In this document: positions 32,735 through 43,204 of the stretch, piece by piece | Numbering within the stretch: the stretch's first letter is position 1 | Layout: each line of letters opens with the position of its first letter | Origin: Arthonia radiata | Taxonomy: Eukaryota; Ascomycota; Arthoniomycetes; Arthoniales; Arthoniaceae | Length of the DNA stretch: 64,000 nt | Direction: 5' to 3' | Assembly (NCBI GenBank): GCA_002989075.1 | Contig: PSQN01000014.1 | Location: 930,001-994,000, forward strand | Made by a program: the position numbers and the translations under genes | The notes under the pieces: model-generated | What the model was told of the DNA's origin: nothing | The model's input: the letters and a program-made list of their open reading frames with translations, nothing else | The model's database searches: none

Positions 32735-34300
32735 ATGGAAGAAATCGCTGTCTATATAACGGGAGACACTGGCGCTGGCAAAACAACTCTTGTAAGTTCA
32801 AAAGCCTTCAGCGCGTCCCTGTGACACTAGAGCACGCGAGCGAGATGAGCTCGCCTTCAAAATGAGCCATCTCAGGCATCGCCTCCGTTTCAGCGGCTGA
32901 AGGGCCGCGATGAAACAACAGAAGAGACAGTATAGAGGCTGCAGATGTACATTACTCGAGAGTCCAATTGCCAGCTGAAATCCTCCTGAACAGCATTGTC
33001 GTTCGAGCTCTCGAGGGATTTATGCACTGTCGTTTCTGAAATGCCGGCGAATGAGCTCTTGAGTGAGCCACAAGACAGCACAGAAGCTAAAGCATCAACG
33101 CTGTGCACATAACTTCGCAGTCTTGCGAAGGACCCATTCGCTGGCGCGTGCACCCTAGCTACACTTCTGAATCAGTTGCCGCCGCCGCAATCGCTATTGA
33201 AAGCCAATGCTGACGTTCCATCTTCAGGTAAGCGTTGAGAATCCACACACTCTATTCTATTGCCTCAAAATCATCGTCCGGCAGCTAGTGCGCCGGCGCT
33301 GTCCCAACAAAATAGGATACGGCCATCATAGGACTCTGAAGAGGCTGCGTTCAGGTTAACATGTCGTTTCTAGGTACGTTTCAGAGCCCGTACACATTCC
33401 GTTGCGCTGCCAAAAAATTATGCCTGACAGCTATGGCGCCGGCGCCGTCCCGAAGCGCTCCGCTCGAGACCTACCCGGATCCTGAAAGAGGTTGCGCTGA
33501 CAACTTCTCTTTAGACGAGTAGAATGGCATTTACTCAGTCTGGTTTCCAGCCTTCTACGGCCCGAGGGGCTACCCTTTGATCGGCGTTGTTCCTCTGCCA
33601 CCACTCTTTGATCGTTCATCGCGAATGCATATGCTGTCAAAAGTTGAGAAGGAGCTTGCTGATACTTTGCCAAAAGGCTGGCTGCTTACTCTATAAGGTC
33701 CGTCTGCCCAAGTCTTAAGACACGTTGTACCCAGAAACTAAAGCACCACCAGTTGAATGGCATCGACCTTGAGATGAAGCAGAATCTGGAGATGAGAAAC
33801 ATTTCCAGCTACGCAGAGACTGCTCGCCACCTCAATCAGTCTGGGCATCCTATGATCTGTGAGACACCACGGCACAAGCTCCGCATTCACATCGACGGCC
33901 CACCTGAGAAGAAAGTATACGTGCTGTTGTACGTCGTGGACGTAGGCCAACAATCGAGCGGGCTAGAAGAGCAGTATGAACATCTTGCCAAAGTAATCGT
34001 GGTAGCAAACAAAATGTCAGCCCAATTGGTCTCAACCTGAAAGTGTTAGCTAAGTTCTTTGTTAGGGACAGCGTCAACTGGTCGTCAGATACTTATCAGC
34101 ATATCGTCGACATGTGGCAGATGTGTCTAGGTTCCTCACAGACCGCGCCCAGTATCTCCTACGTGCCTTTCTGCGCGCTCAACGGCGAGCACTTACTGGA
34201 GCCGTCGACGAAGGTGAAAGACACGTGGCGAAACCGCGATGGCCAGCCACCACGGGAGGATCCTGACACGCTTCTTGCTGTGCTTGACAGCATTCAGTAA
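32735..34300 (+). CDS. Truncated, divergent EF1A/eRF3-type translational GTPase paralogue
   Basis: Proposed exons 32735-32791, 33735-34015 and 34066-34300 give 190 residues. Exon 1 ends in a P-loop, ITGDTGAGKTTL. Exon 2 has the following helix (HHQLNGIDLEMK) at exactly the spacing seen between the P-loop and the xGxID segment of EF1A/eRF3. It then has ETPRHKLRIHIDGPPE where the family has the G3 DxPGH box, and LLYVVDVG. The splice AT/G restores G4 as ANKMD and VNW. A TYQHIVDMWQMCL segment and YVPFCALNGEHLLEPS (G5-like) follow, and the frame ends in the LLAVLDSIQ helix. The beta-barrel domains 2 and 3 are missing and switch II is abnormal, so translation-factor activity is unlikely. The 943-nt first intron is exceptional. 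May be a pseudogene. Confidence 0.55.
33274..33505. repeat. Diverged direct repeat inside the long GTPase intron
   Basis: Segments 33274-33365 and 33421-33505 are imperfect copies sharing a GCGCCGGCGC-centred core, then a CCTGAAAGAGG / CTCTGAAGAGG block followed by TGCG. Origin unknown; consistent with an insertion in the intron. Confidence 0.5.
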
Positions 34301-34569
34301 TCCAGACTATACAGCAACAACATCCTCGCAAGCATCATCCTCAACCTTCTTGGGGAGCGCGAACGGTGGAGACGCGGCGCCGGTACCAGTGGTTGCCACT
34401 GCACCAGATTTGGCAGCGCAAGCGTGGTAAGTTCAATATTGCAAACATGGGATATTCAAAAGTACTACCACGGCTCGACGCGCACCCTTCTATCACCAAC
34501 GATTGTAGCGGTGGACTATTTCCATGGGATCAAAGCCTATACTAGAGAAACCCAACAGTAACTCCCAAA

Positions 34570-35363
34570 TCACGAGCAGGGAGTGCCGTCGTTCTTGCCG
34601 CACGAGTTGGTGTCGCCGCACTGACTACCACATCCAATGTTGATCTTGTCCGAGGGCCACGTGATGGTCCAATCCGACATGCAGTTGGTGAAGTCACCGC
34701 CGCCCCCGTTGCAGCGCTCCTGCTTGTACCCGACCTGTTTCACCATCTGCTGCTGAGTCCATACCGTGTGGCATGCGGCGTCGTTCCACGTGCACGCGTC
34801 CTGCTCTGGTCAGCCACCTCACGCTCACGCACAGACGGATGGAGTACGAGCAGACTCACATTCAGCGCCGTGCTGTTACAATTCTGCGAACTCCACGTGT
34901 GCTCGTAACCCAAGTCTACGCTGAGGTTGGCCACCTCGAGGCTGATGCCGACGCTGATCGAGTTTGTGTTCGTCAGGCATTTCTGTTGCGTGTATGTCAC
35001 GCCGGAGGTGCACAAGCTGGTGCCTGTGCAGTATTTGTCGCCGCCTGTCTGCTGCCATGGGCTATTCATCGGTGTCAATAAGGTGTCTCGACCTGGTGGG
35101 CAGCCACAAGCCCAGCGTGGAACTCACTCATTGTACGGAGAGGTGTTCACCAGATAGTAGTCGTTCCAGCACTTGACACCGATTTGACGGCGCACGCTAT
35201 CCGAGTTGACGTATGTGCCTTGGTTGGACTGGTATGAGCCGGCGTAGTTGCCGCCGACGGCGCAGTCCTGGATCGCTGAGGGTGCGGAGTGAGGGAGGCC
35301 CGGGAATGGTGTCGCTCGTGCTAGGGCGGACAGGGCACAGAATATGATCGAGGCTGCGGTCAT
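34570..35363 (-). CDS. Secreted cysteine-rich protein, unknown family
   Basis: Exons 35363-35128, 35061-34860 and 34800-34570 give 222 residues; both introns (66 and 59 nt) keep phase. The first 17-20 residues (MTAASIIFCALSALARA) are a signal peptide, followed by a short pro-like segment. The mature chain has about 14 cysteines, in clusters such as KYCTGTSLCTSG, ACTWNDAACHTVW and GCGSQCGDTNSCGKNDGTPCS, and ISVGISLEVANLSVDLGYEHTW in the centre. The repeated QVGYKQERC / VTYTQQKC pattern suggests a beta-rich fold stabilised by disulphides. I do not recognise the family. Size, secretion and cysteine content fit an effector or cell-surface adhesion role, which is inference. It lies next to the NLR and the decayed GTPase in the accessory region. 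Confidence 0.78.
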
Positions 35364-36549
35364 GTTGGGTGGGGAGGGTCACAGCAAAGTAGCCTCAGGT
35401 TCAGGTCGTCGAGTGGCGGGCTTGTTCGTGAAGTTATGTATCAGCGCAGTACGAAAGGCCTGTGTTCTTATAGCTTTGTGGAAGTTCCGCTGGCCATCTC
35501 GGAGGGCCTAGGTTTTCCTAAACAGGTTTCTGCGGTGCAATTGCAGGCACACATCGCTACGCAGGGTTGCACTCGAGCGTGCATTGAAGCGGGTGATGGA
35601 TCAGCCACTCGAGCCGATTATGCAGAGAGACGTCCAATAGAACCCGTCGACATTTAGATCTTCTCGACTGCTCGATCTGTGAATGGCAGGCAACACAATT
35701 CTGTAGTGACAGCTCAACCGCAAATGTCGAAGTTGAAGCAAGATGAGAGAATCCGCAAATAATTAGAGCCACGCTAGCGCGTTACTAGCGCGTTACTTCA
35801 AGCCCTTTGTATTCTTTTGAGACTTTTGAAACACGAAAATCTTATAATCGTACAGAGAGAGTCTCTGCCTACACCTTCAATTGGCAGCTGTGACCCGCGT
35901 TAGCGGGATAAAAAGGGGTTGTAAGATACATACTTCGGTGTGTGCGGTCCCGCCTCCTTACACGGGCTACGATCCCGCGATCACCTTAGACAAGGCTGTC
36001 GCCTTCTCAGAGCCGGGAGAGGACCAGCAGAAAAGGTCAAATGTTAGCAGACAAATCGCTTTCGTGCCGCTCAGGGCTTGGCACGGGGTTTCGGGTATAA
36101 AGTGGCTGCATGCTCACTGCGTTGGCTATCCTTAAGTCAACTGTCAACGAGGAACAGCGTTCTCACCTTACTAAAGAAAGCATTCGCAAGCGTCGTACGA
36201 TCAACTAAGTCCTAAGTGATAAGCGCGTTCAGGCTCTCATCCGCTCGTTGAGTTGGCACTATGAACGGCAATGCTAGCAAGTTATCCTAGGCTACAGCTT
36301 GAAGTTACTATAGCAAAGCCGGATAATCGAACAATGAACGGCTGTCCCTGCAAGGGTGGGTGAATAGACGCGCCCCGTCACGGGACATATTCATGGTGTG
36401 TCGACAGAATTTCAGTTATACCGCGACCATCAGGCAAACACAAGCCTTCAAAACGCTATACGCTACGAACACCCTCGCAAGCTTCGATACTCTACGGAAA
36501 TACGCACTACAGACCTTCCCTAGCGTACTGCTACTTTTCATCACTCCCT
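35364..36549. other. Intergenic, gene-poor
   Basis: Promoter of the secreted protein at the left edge, then no coding signal. Lower GC and no clear repeat. Confidence 0.45.
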
Positions 36550-36777
36550 TTACTCTCCTTCAGGCTTCCCATTCCCCTTTCCATCATCCTTCTTCAACCC
36601 GAACGGCAACCCAAGATGTTCCTGGCTGAACTTTGCTTCCTTGACCTTGCGCGGCTGCTCCGGTTTCGCCAGTTCCGCTGCATGTTCAGCTTTACTCGGT
36701 CTTTTGACTTTGCCACGCGGGGGTTTGGGGACGCCGCGGCCGAAGGAGTTCCTGAGGTTGTTGAGGGCGTCAGACAT
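36550..36777 (-). CDS. Small basic protein, hypothetical
   Basis: An intact ATG-to-TAA frame of 75 residues, MSDALNNLRNSFGRGVPKPP..., rich in Lys, Pro and Glu, with KVKEAKFSQEHLGLPFGLKKDD. Composition (charged, no stops, few rare codons) is protein-like and the frame is compact, but no family is recognised and no intron or neighbour supports it. May be a small nuclear or ribosome-associated protein, or a chance frame. Confidence 0.45.
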   Translation of the reverse strand: MSDALNNLRNSFGRGVPKPPRGKVKRPSKAEHAAELAKPEQPRKVKEAKFSQEHLGLPFGLKKDDGKGNGKPEGE

Positions 36778-38491
36778 GCTTTGGGCTAGTGGCCGGGTGA
36801 GCTAGGTAACGGAAGTGTGAGTGATAATGTGGGTGACGAGGATGTGATTGGTATGAATATGGTTGGTGAGGGTGTATCTGAGAAATAATGTTCGTCTACG
36901 TGATACAAGAACAGAGACCACCAACTGGTATGGCCAAGTAGCATAGCGAGCAGTGGCTTCTATTAATATTCTACTGGTGAGATCACTCGAGCAACTGTGG
37001 CCAGTATCCTCCCAAGGCAGACTCCCGCGTAAAGCAAGCGAGGCTCAAATGAAGGCAAGGCGACCACAGAAGATCGGCCGGCAAACGTGCTTAAGGGGTC
37101 CTCTTTAAGTATTTTATTACCCGATATAGTGATAAGCCTGTTCTCAATCACGGCAAGACTGGCCACCACCCCTTATGTCTGAGGCCACTACCGCTCTGGT
37201 ACCGCAAAGTCCCCGGCTACTCGGCCCTCGCGGCTACCCATTCACGATGACCTATGTCCGCGCAATGCTATGCTCCTAGATCAGCCAGAAGATAAGAACA
37301 TTCCTGTGAGATTGATCGACTTCGAGAACTCGCAATTTGGTGAGATGCTTGTGAGCAAGCAAGCGAGCTCAAAGTGCCGCAGGAGGGGACAATCTGCTCG
37401 CTGGTTTACATGAGCGTTGGATCGGCGAGTCGCGGAGCGAAACAGTTGAATTATTTGGGGATTGGTTCGAGGGATGGAATTGGTTGAACTGGCTTGAAGA
37501 GATCATGAAGAAGAAGATTAGGTCCGCTTGAATAGATTGCCAACGGCTCCGCAGGATACTGATGGATGATAAATAGATCACCGACAACGTCTAGAAGCCT
37601 TGAAAGATGTGACAGCCTTTGTAAAACTTTGTGAAGGACCAAGAGGACAAGCAAAGATTGCGCGCGTCCGTAAGAGCTGCCAAGCCCCCTTTTGCGGCCT
37701 AGTTCTCAACGGCCTAATCACGTGACTGTTGCAGCCAGCGCAACGACGCTAGCACGGACCACCCATCGCGAAAATATCATCGCGATTTTCGAGCTCAACC
37801 CTCTCTCTTTCTCTCCACGGGGCGCGACCATCTAAGGAACGTAAGTTGCATTGTCTTCGCATTCTTTTCTGACGCCTTTATGACTATGAAGACAGAATAC
37901 TGACACTTTGAGATCATAGTCACCTCTTGCCTTTTACCAGAGATGACCGTGGATTGGCGCACACAAGCCCCGCTCACCAATTTTTGGAACCCCTCGGTCA
38001 CCGACCACCTTTTTTTCTTTGCAACGCTGGCGCGTCGGCGCTGGCCTGTGAGGAAGGATCCTTGCTTGTAGTTCTGCTATCATATGACCCCGGTTGCTGC
38101 TGAACGACAAGAAGCTGGACAGTATGAACAGGTTGCGTCGCGTTCTTGCCCGAAATCGAGTTCAAACAACCGCGACTGTGCGCACGAGCACACGGCATCT
38201 GTGTCATCTTCTTCGAATGCGCATGCGTAGCGAACAGCAACCTGATACGAAATTGACGACGAACAAGTGTGCGCTTCAACGCTACGACCATTGCGGACCT
38301 CTTACGAGTACAGCTGGCCAATCCATCGCAGGATGGCCCGTTTTGAGAATGCACGCCTGTTCCTGCAGATCGATCCTCTCTAATCAGTCTCTTTACAGAG
38401 TAGAGTATAGCCAAAGCGGACTCCAATAGTCAACGGCCACAGTGGCAGGTTGCACGACGTATAAGAAGGAGCCGCGTCTCTCACCCACACT
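36778..38491. other. Intergenic, gene-poor, low coding signal
   Basis: About 1.7 kb with no ATG-initiated frame of protein-like character; the longest minus-strand frame (to 38426) begins with TTG and has no recognisable sequence. A pair of 32-base similar segments (38455-38487 and 38508-38541) precedes the first small paralogue. Confidence 0.45.
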
Positions 38492-38623
38492 ATGAGTTCC
38501 AACGACACGAAGTATAAGTCCGAGCCGCATCTCTCGCCACCAACACCAGAAATCCCAACGACAATAGAAGCAACTACCTCTCGCTCAACCTCTTCGCATC
38601 CAAAAATCAAGGATGTCCACTGA
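38492..38623 (+). promoter_or_regulatory. Upstream ORF overlapping the start of small paralogue 1
   Basis: A 43-codon frame from ATG 38492 to TGA 38621-38623 overlaps the ATG at 38613 in another frame. An overlapping uORF of this kind would reduce initiation at the downstream ATG if both lie on one transcript. Confidence 0.4.
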
Positions 38624-38960
38624 AGCCTCCCCAACTGCCCAAAAAGATGACAACGCCCACCACATGATCAGAAGCGCGCTCAGAGGCTTCCGCACTCACG
38701 ATGACTACCACAGGGAAATCCACGACAAGTACGAGGCTGACCAGGTCAGAAATCGCAACGCGTTCTTTGGTAAACGGTCTGACGGAAGTGAATCTAATTT
38801 CATAGACCACTCGAGCAGGATTAGGAAATGGGTGGAAGAGCTGTTGCCAGAGGGACACAAATCACCGAAAAACTCGGACCCGGCGTCCCAGAAGATACCG
38901 CCGCAGGGATACCGGAAAGCAGGGGAGCAAAAGTACTGGGGTGAGAATCAGTCTTCATAA
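38613..38960 (+). CDS. Small paralogous protein, copy 1
   Basis: Intact 115-residue frame. The core HHMIRSALRGFRTHDDYHRE followed by a DKYEADQ helix, a basic stretch and RIRKWVEELLPEGH matches the arrangement in two other frames at 42.4 and 43.2 kb and a broken one at 39.4 kb. These share a pattern of IR.AL....H..HH..F.D.YD, a variable linker, then a ..WV.E...PEH end. No signal peptide or membrane segment. The family is not recognised; it is probably lineage-specific. Copy 1 is the longest, with a C-terminal extension containing KNSDPASQKIPPQGYRKAG. Confidence 0.68.
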   Translation: MSTEASPTAQKDDNAHHMIRSALRGFRTHDDYHREIHDKYEADQVRNRNAFFGKRSDGSESNFIDHSSRIRKWVEELLPEGHKSPKNSDPASQKIPPQGYRKAGEQKYWGENQSS

Positions 38961-39418
38961 ACGCCCCGTGCGTCCCCGTAGGCTGAATGGTCTCTCTTTC
39001 CGTACGTCGAGCTGCTGTGGACTTCTTGATATATTATTGTGTGTGTGCGTAAGTCAGTGCATCGATACTTAGATTTCAAACATTATCGACATGGCTCCGG
39101 CAATAGCTGCGTACATGACCAGTGGATCGCGTACCCTCAGTCAGCGACAGTGCGGAAACCCCTATCGTATGGTCCAAGACCTATATAGCGACTTGATCAC
39201 GTATCGAGAAGCATGGCTCGCGCATATGCCCTGAGAACACACGATGAACCAGCGTTCTATAGGATTCGTCAGACTTGTTACGTTGCTTATTGCGCGACAC
39301 CACAGAGATACCGCCGTACAAACGCCCAGGCACCCCCATACTAACGGGTCAAGCATCTCAGCTAAACCCGAACACAAGCCTCACAGCTTAAACTCTGCAT
39401 CGAGATCACACACCCACA
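38961..39418. other. Intergenic between copies 1 and 2
   Basis: No gene recognised; presumed promoter of the broken copy at its right end. Confidence 0.4.
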
Positions 39419-39700
39419 ATGTCTAACCGCAACACCAGACTCCCAACGATCGAGGAACCCAACGCCAGACTTCCCCCGATCGAGGAAAGCGACAAAGCAG
39501 ATTTACGCAGCCACGTCGGCACAGCACTCTCTCGTCTTGTCCCTCTTAAGCATCACATCGACTTCTAAAGGATGTTCGATAGCGACCCAGACCGCCACCA
39601 CTCGAGGATCTGGGCGAGCGATGCCGCTCTTCGAGACGAGGATGCTGAGAATTGCGTGAGGAACAATGCTGAAGACGTGACGGGGGCGCCTATAAAATAG
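39419..39700 (+). pseudogene. Small paralogous protein, copy 2, with a nonsense codon
   Basis: From ATG 39419 a frame of 93 codons runs to TAG 39698-39700 but is cut by TAA at 39566-39568. Across the stop the sequence follows the family: GTALSRLVPLKHHIDF, stop, RMFDSDPDRHHSRIWASDAALRDEDAENCVRNNAED. Compare KALDHHGIHKSHHKHF...DIYDSEQGAHRRKLWHSDA in copy 4. The N-terminus carries a short internal repeat (RLPTIEEPNA / RLPPIEESDK). One nonsense change suggests a young pseudogene, unless the 49-residue peptide or readthrough is used. Confidence 0.6.
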
Positions 39701-40044
39701 TGTCTCAATGGGTGGCGTGCAGGCACCGCTGAAAGGAGACTGTTTGACTAGCTGCTTTTTTATGGGGAGCTGGAGAATGCGTGTAGATGGAACAATGCCG
39801 TATATAGTGTCAAAAATAATGTACCATGACTTCGTGCTCATTGTGCTTGGAGCTTAATAAGACTGGGAACGATGTTGATTTCTGCTCTAAAACTCATGCA
39901 TGAAGACTGACACTGGACTAGACAGATTCTTTCTAACAAGCTCGTCTATCAATCCCCACTTGTGCTGATATTGCCTAGCAAGAGGCCGAACCCCGAGTAC
40001 TGAGCACTGGCTACAGTAGGTCTCTCGCGTCGCACGCAGGAACG
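39701..40044. other. Intergenic
   Basis: 3' flanks of the broken paralogue and of the small minus-strand gene; no coding signal. Confidence 0.4.
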
Positions 40045-40396
40045 TCAGATGGTGACGGTCTTTGAGCAGAGATCCTTGGGATACTTGACAAAGGTAAGCT
40101 TGTACTGCGATCTAAACCTCAACCGTCAGCATATACGCATTGAACACCCTAGATCCGGAAACACTGCCTGTGCAGTGCGTTTCCATCTTCAGGGATCTGA
40201 TGTGGGAGTCTCACCCTGATACGTGGCCGAACTGAACTGTCTCGGCGCCTTGAGTCTCCGCGGCATTCGAGTTCATCGTCGTTGTGACTGCAGTCCTAAC
40301 TTTATCCTCCCAGTTTGTGGGGTGGTGAGCGAAGAGCTCGGTATGGGCCCAGGTGCTGATGTGGACTTCGACGGAGCCGACGGTGAGTGAAGGCAT
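40045..40396 (-). CDS. Small two-exon protein, unknown
   Basis: Exons 40396-40215 and 40111-40045 join across a 103-nt intron in phase 2 and give 82 residues. The N-terminal part reads MPSLTVGSVEVHISTWAHTE, the C-terminus SQYKLTFVKYPKDLCSKTVTI. The second exon is short but completes a strand-rich, well-formed end directly before a TGA, which favours the model. No signal peptide. Family not recognised. It lies between members of the small paralogous family but shows no similarity to them. Confidence 0.6.
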
Positions 40397-41551
40397 GGTG
40401 GATGAGTAGGTAGTGTAGCTTGTATAGCTGAGTGGGGCTGATGTGATGCTGTTGCTTCTGTTGATGGCAGTCGAAAACTGTTGTTGTCAAGCAGACGTGC
40501 GAGTTGTTGCAATGATCAACGTGGTGAGTGATGTTATGTTCTATTCACCAATGCCAGGCGAAGAAACGCTCATACTTATATGCAATAGATGCCACCTATC
40601 CTGCCACATGTTGATAACAACTAGTCAATTTGTGGTCGATCTTGCCATGGAAAGGTACAGCTGTTCGCATGTGTCGGACGAGCTCCATGGATATCCGATT
40701 ACATGGAATTCTCATAGTGATTTCGTCGAGCCGCGATCGCCGAAACCGTCAGATATTCTATCGATATGCGCACCAAAGTCCTTACTTTCTGCTAACATAT
40801 AACAAATCTATAAGAGACTGAGGGCTTACAGTAATAAAGCGTAACTGAGTACTGACGTACTCCGTATCGCTGTTGAACCCGCCTGTAACCAAGTAAGACA
40901 GAAGAATAGTACTCTCTAGTGCCGTCGCAAATATGTCAAAAAAATCATAGAATTTTTAAGTGATGTCCATGGAAATTCGCATCTACGAAACTCCGTCGAC
41001 GCTAGTCTCAGTAGTGCTCACTAAAATGGGCCCCTGCCCTGGTCCTGCGTTATACTACTCCGTATTGATGGCTAGCATCTGTTAGGGCAGCCCCAAGCCT
41101 GCGCCGGCGAACATCCCGATTGACTGCTAGAATGCACCGTCGACAAATCGCAGAGTGCTAATGCAGCGCTAGATATGGGGGGTTCCAAAAATCACTACTT
41201 AGTAAACTGTTTTCGCGCCCCCTGTACACCCTAAATCGGGTAATGTGGCATGGGGTCACCTTCGCCCCAAATCAGGGAAAGTAACATGTTTTGCAACTGC
41301 CGCGAACTCGTGTAGCGCATGTTTTTTGCGACCGTGCGCGGAGGTACACACAGACGTTATTGCAGCCAAAGCTGTTGTCCAGTTGACTGCCAGTAGCCCG
41401 TGCTTTTGCGCGCACACAACCTTGAACACGACGTAGTCCAACGTACTGGCTAGCCTCTTGCACTCACGCTACAGTCTTTTTACTAGTGTAACTACTGAGA
41501 TTCTATTTGCTACTCTATAGACTACCTATGAAAGGTAGTACCTTGTTCTAT
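40397..41551. other. Gene-poor, AT-richer region
   Basis: No protein-like frame. Lower GC than the flanks, leading into a hairpin element at 41552. Could represent decayed transposon DNA but no recognisable domain remains. Confidence 0.45.
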
Positions 41552-41686
41552 TTTGCTGTAGCGGTCGTGGTACTTAGGCGACAAAACTGAGAGCTCCTGA
41601 GCTTAGTAGGGTAAGCTAACCCTTATTTTTTTGTGTCTCGGGAGCTCTCAATTTTGTCCCTACAGTACAACGACCGCTACAGCAAA
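41552..41686. mobile_element. MITE-like element with about 52-bp terminal inverted repeats
   Basis: The left arm (41552-41604, beginning TTTGCTGTAGCGGTCGT) and the right arm (41634-41686, ending ACGACCGCTACAGCAAA) are imperfect reverse complements over about 52 bases, separated by about 29 bases. The total of 135 bp forms one long hairpin with no coding capacity. Consistent with a non-autonomous DNA transposon or its remnant. Target-site duplication not resolved by eye. Confidence 0.75.
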
Positions 41687-42394
41687 CAGGCATTTAATAC
41701 TAGCTACTGTAGGTAGCTCGTAGAATAGGGAACTAGTCAAGACTATGTTTCTTACTAGAAAATCGACTTAGTAAGGTAAATAAGCTAAAGACCGCCTATA
41801 CCGCCCAGTGATGTGCGCATTTACAGGCCACAATTCCCAAAGGTCATGCGAACAGCTGTATTCACAACAATCTAGATACATGCCAAGGACCATTTCCGGA
41901 AACACTTGGATATGTGTTATTTGCGCAGGTCCTATGCGGAACGCTTGAGCTTTCTCGGTGATATCTGTCATGTTGATGGAGCGGTCTGCAACAGTGTGGC
42001 GCATGCATCGTCTGATGTTGTTGAGGCGATAGATATTGCGCCGTGTACGGAGAGTGTTTGTAAACATACCTTAGAACAGATCCGCCCCGAAAAGGCTGCG
42101 AGCTGCCGTCAAGCACATTGCTAAACCATCATCATCTTTCGTTGGTCAGTGCGTCGCAAAATGACACCATCGAGGTGAGAAGACATGCTGTTGCTCTGCC
42201 GGATTCTGAATGCAACACCTGTCGTCTCGAGTTCCTCGCTCATATAGCTATATTGAAACTTTAAAACGTCGCAACTTAAAGAGTATTGTATAAGCACCCA
42301 TCGCAGGCGCGGCACCAGCTGTTTATCAAAATTACACCTCTTTTCGGAAAGCACCACACTAGAAGCATACCTTACACACGGCCTGTTACCGATC
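41687..42394. other. Intergenic
   Basis: A 99-codon minus-strand frame (42067-41768) starts with ATG but has no recognisable motif or support, so it is not called. Right part is the promoter of small paralogue copy 3. Confidence 0.4.
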
Positions 42395-42657
42395 ATGCCA
42401 AAACAGACCTACAAGATCGACGCCGTCACCGATACCATCCACACAAAGACTCGCGAAGCCGCATCGAAAGGGCGTTGGGGCATCTTGGCGTCCACAAAGA
42501 CCATCATGGCCATTTCCTCGACAAGTTTGACAAGAACAAGTCTACCCACTCGAACAAGATCTTCAGCGGCAGTGATGCGCAGCAGGACAAGAACGCTCAG
42601 CAGTGGGTGCGGGACAATGCGCTTGCGGAGCACAATGTCAAGGAGGAGGGATCTTGA
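42395..42657 (+). pseudogene. Small paralogous protein, copy 3, frameshifted near its start
   Basis: Family sequence RSRIERALGHLGVHKDHHGHF...DKFDKNKSTHSNKIFSGSDAQQ...WVRDNALAEHN is read in the frame ending TGA 42657, but that frame has no ATG. The ATG at 42395 sits in the context of copy 4's start (CATGCCAAA...CTnCAAGAT). It is followed by five extra bases relative to copy 4, which throw it out of frame. This fits a 5-base insertion that disabled the gene. An unrecognised upstream exon is the alternative. Confidence 0.55.
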
Positions 42658-43204
42658 TGTACAGATCGGAGTGAGAGTCTGGTATGATGCATTGGGTCAG
42701 GGCCAAGCTATTGCAGAGCATCTGTAATTCGATCTTGCGAAGGATTGGGTGGTGTAAGAAACGCTGATGTTTATCAGACGTCCTAGAGAATCCATCGCAT
42801 TGTCTCTTTTGCAGACAGCACCATTCCAGACGAGCGGTATTTACAACAAGCACGTCATCTGTCACACTGGCCTCTCATGCGTATATCTTCTCCTTGCGGA
42901 AACATCTCAAAGAAGTATACTCCTGTCAGTATAAAAACGGCAGCATGACACCAAGTCCAACGTGATCGATAGGGTAGGTATTCACTCATCGTGCCTATTA
43001 GCGTTCAGTATCTCCAAGGCTACTGTCACAGTCAACCCAGCTCAACAACGTCGCAACATGCCTGAGAAAGATATGAAAACGTTATCAGATAATCGCACCT
43101 TGCTCACTTCCCCTGACCGACGATCCCGAACCCTCATTTCTTTACAGAACGTCCAAGCATACAAAAAAATTCGTGCCTGACTTCATAACATACCACTCAC
43201 GGTC
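42658..43204. other. Intergenic with a short uORF
   Basis: Includes a 40-codon frame beginning ATGCCTGAG at about 43059 and ending before copy 4; possible uORF. Nothing else. Confidence 0.4.

Noticed and set aside
38001-38426. 142-codon minus-strand frame
   Set aside because: Starts with TTG, no domain or composition signature, lies in a gene-poor interval.
41768-42067. 99-codon minus-strand frame
   Set aside because: Has an ATG but no family, splice or neighbour support.
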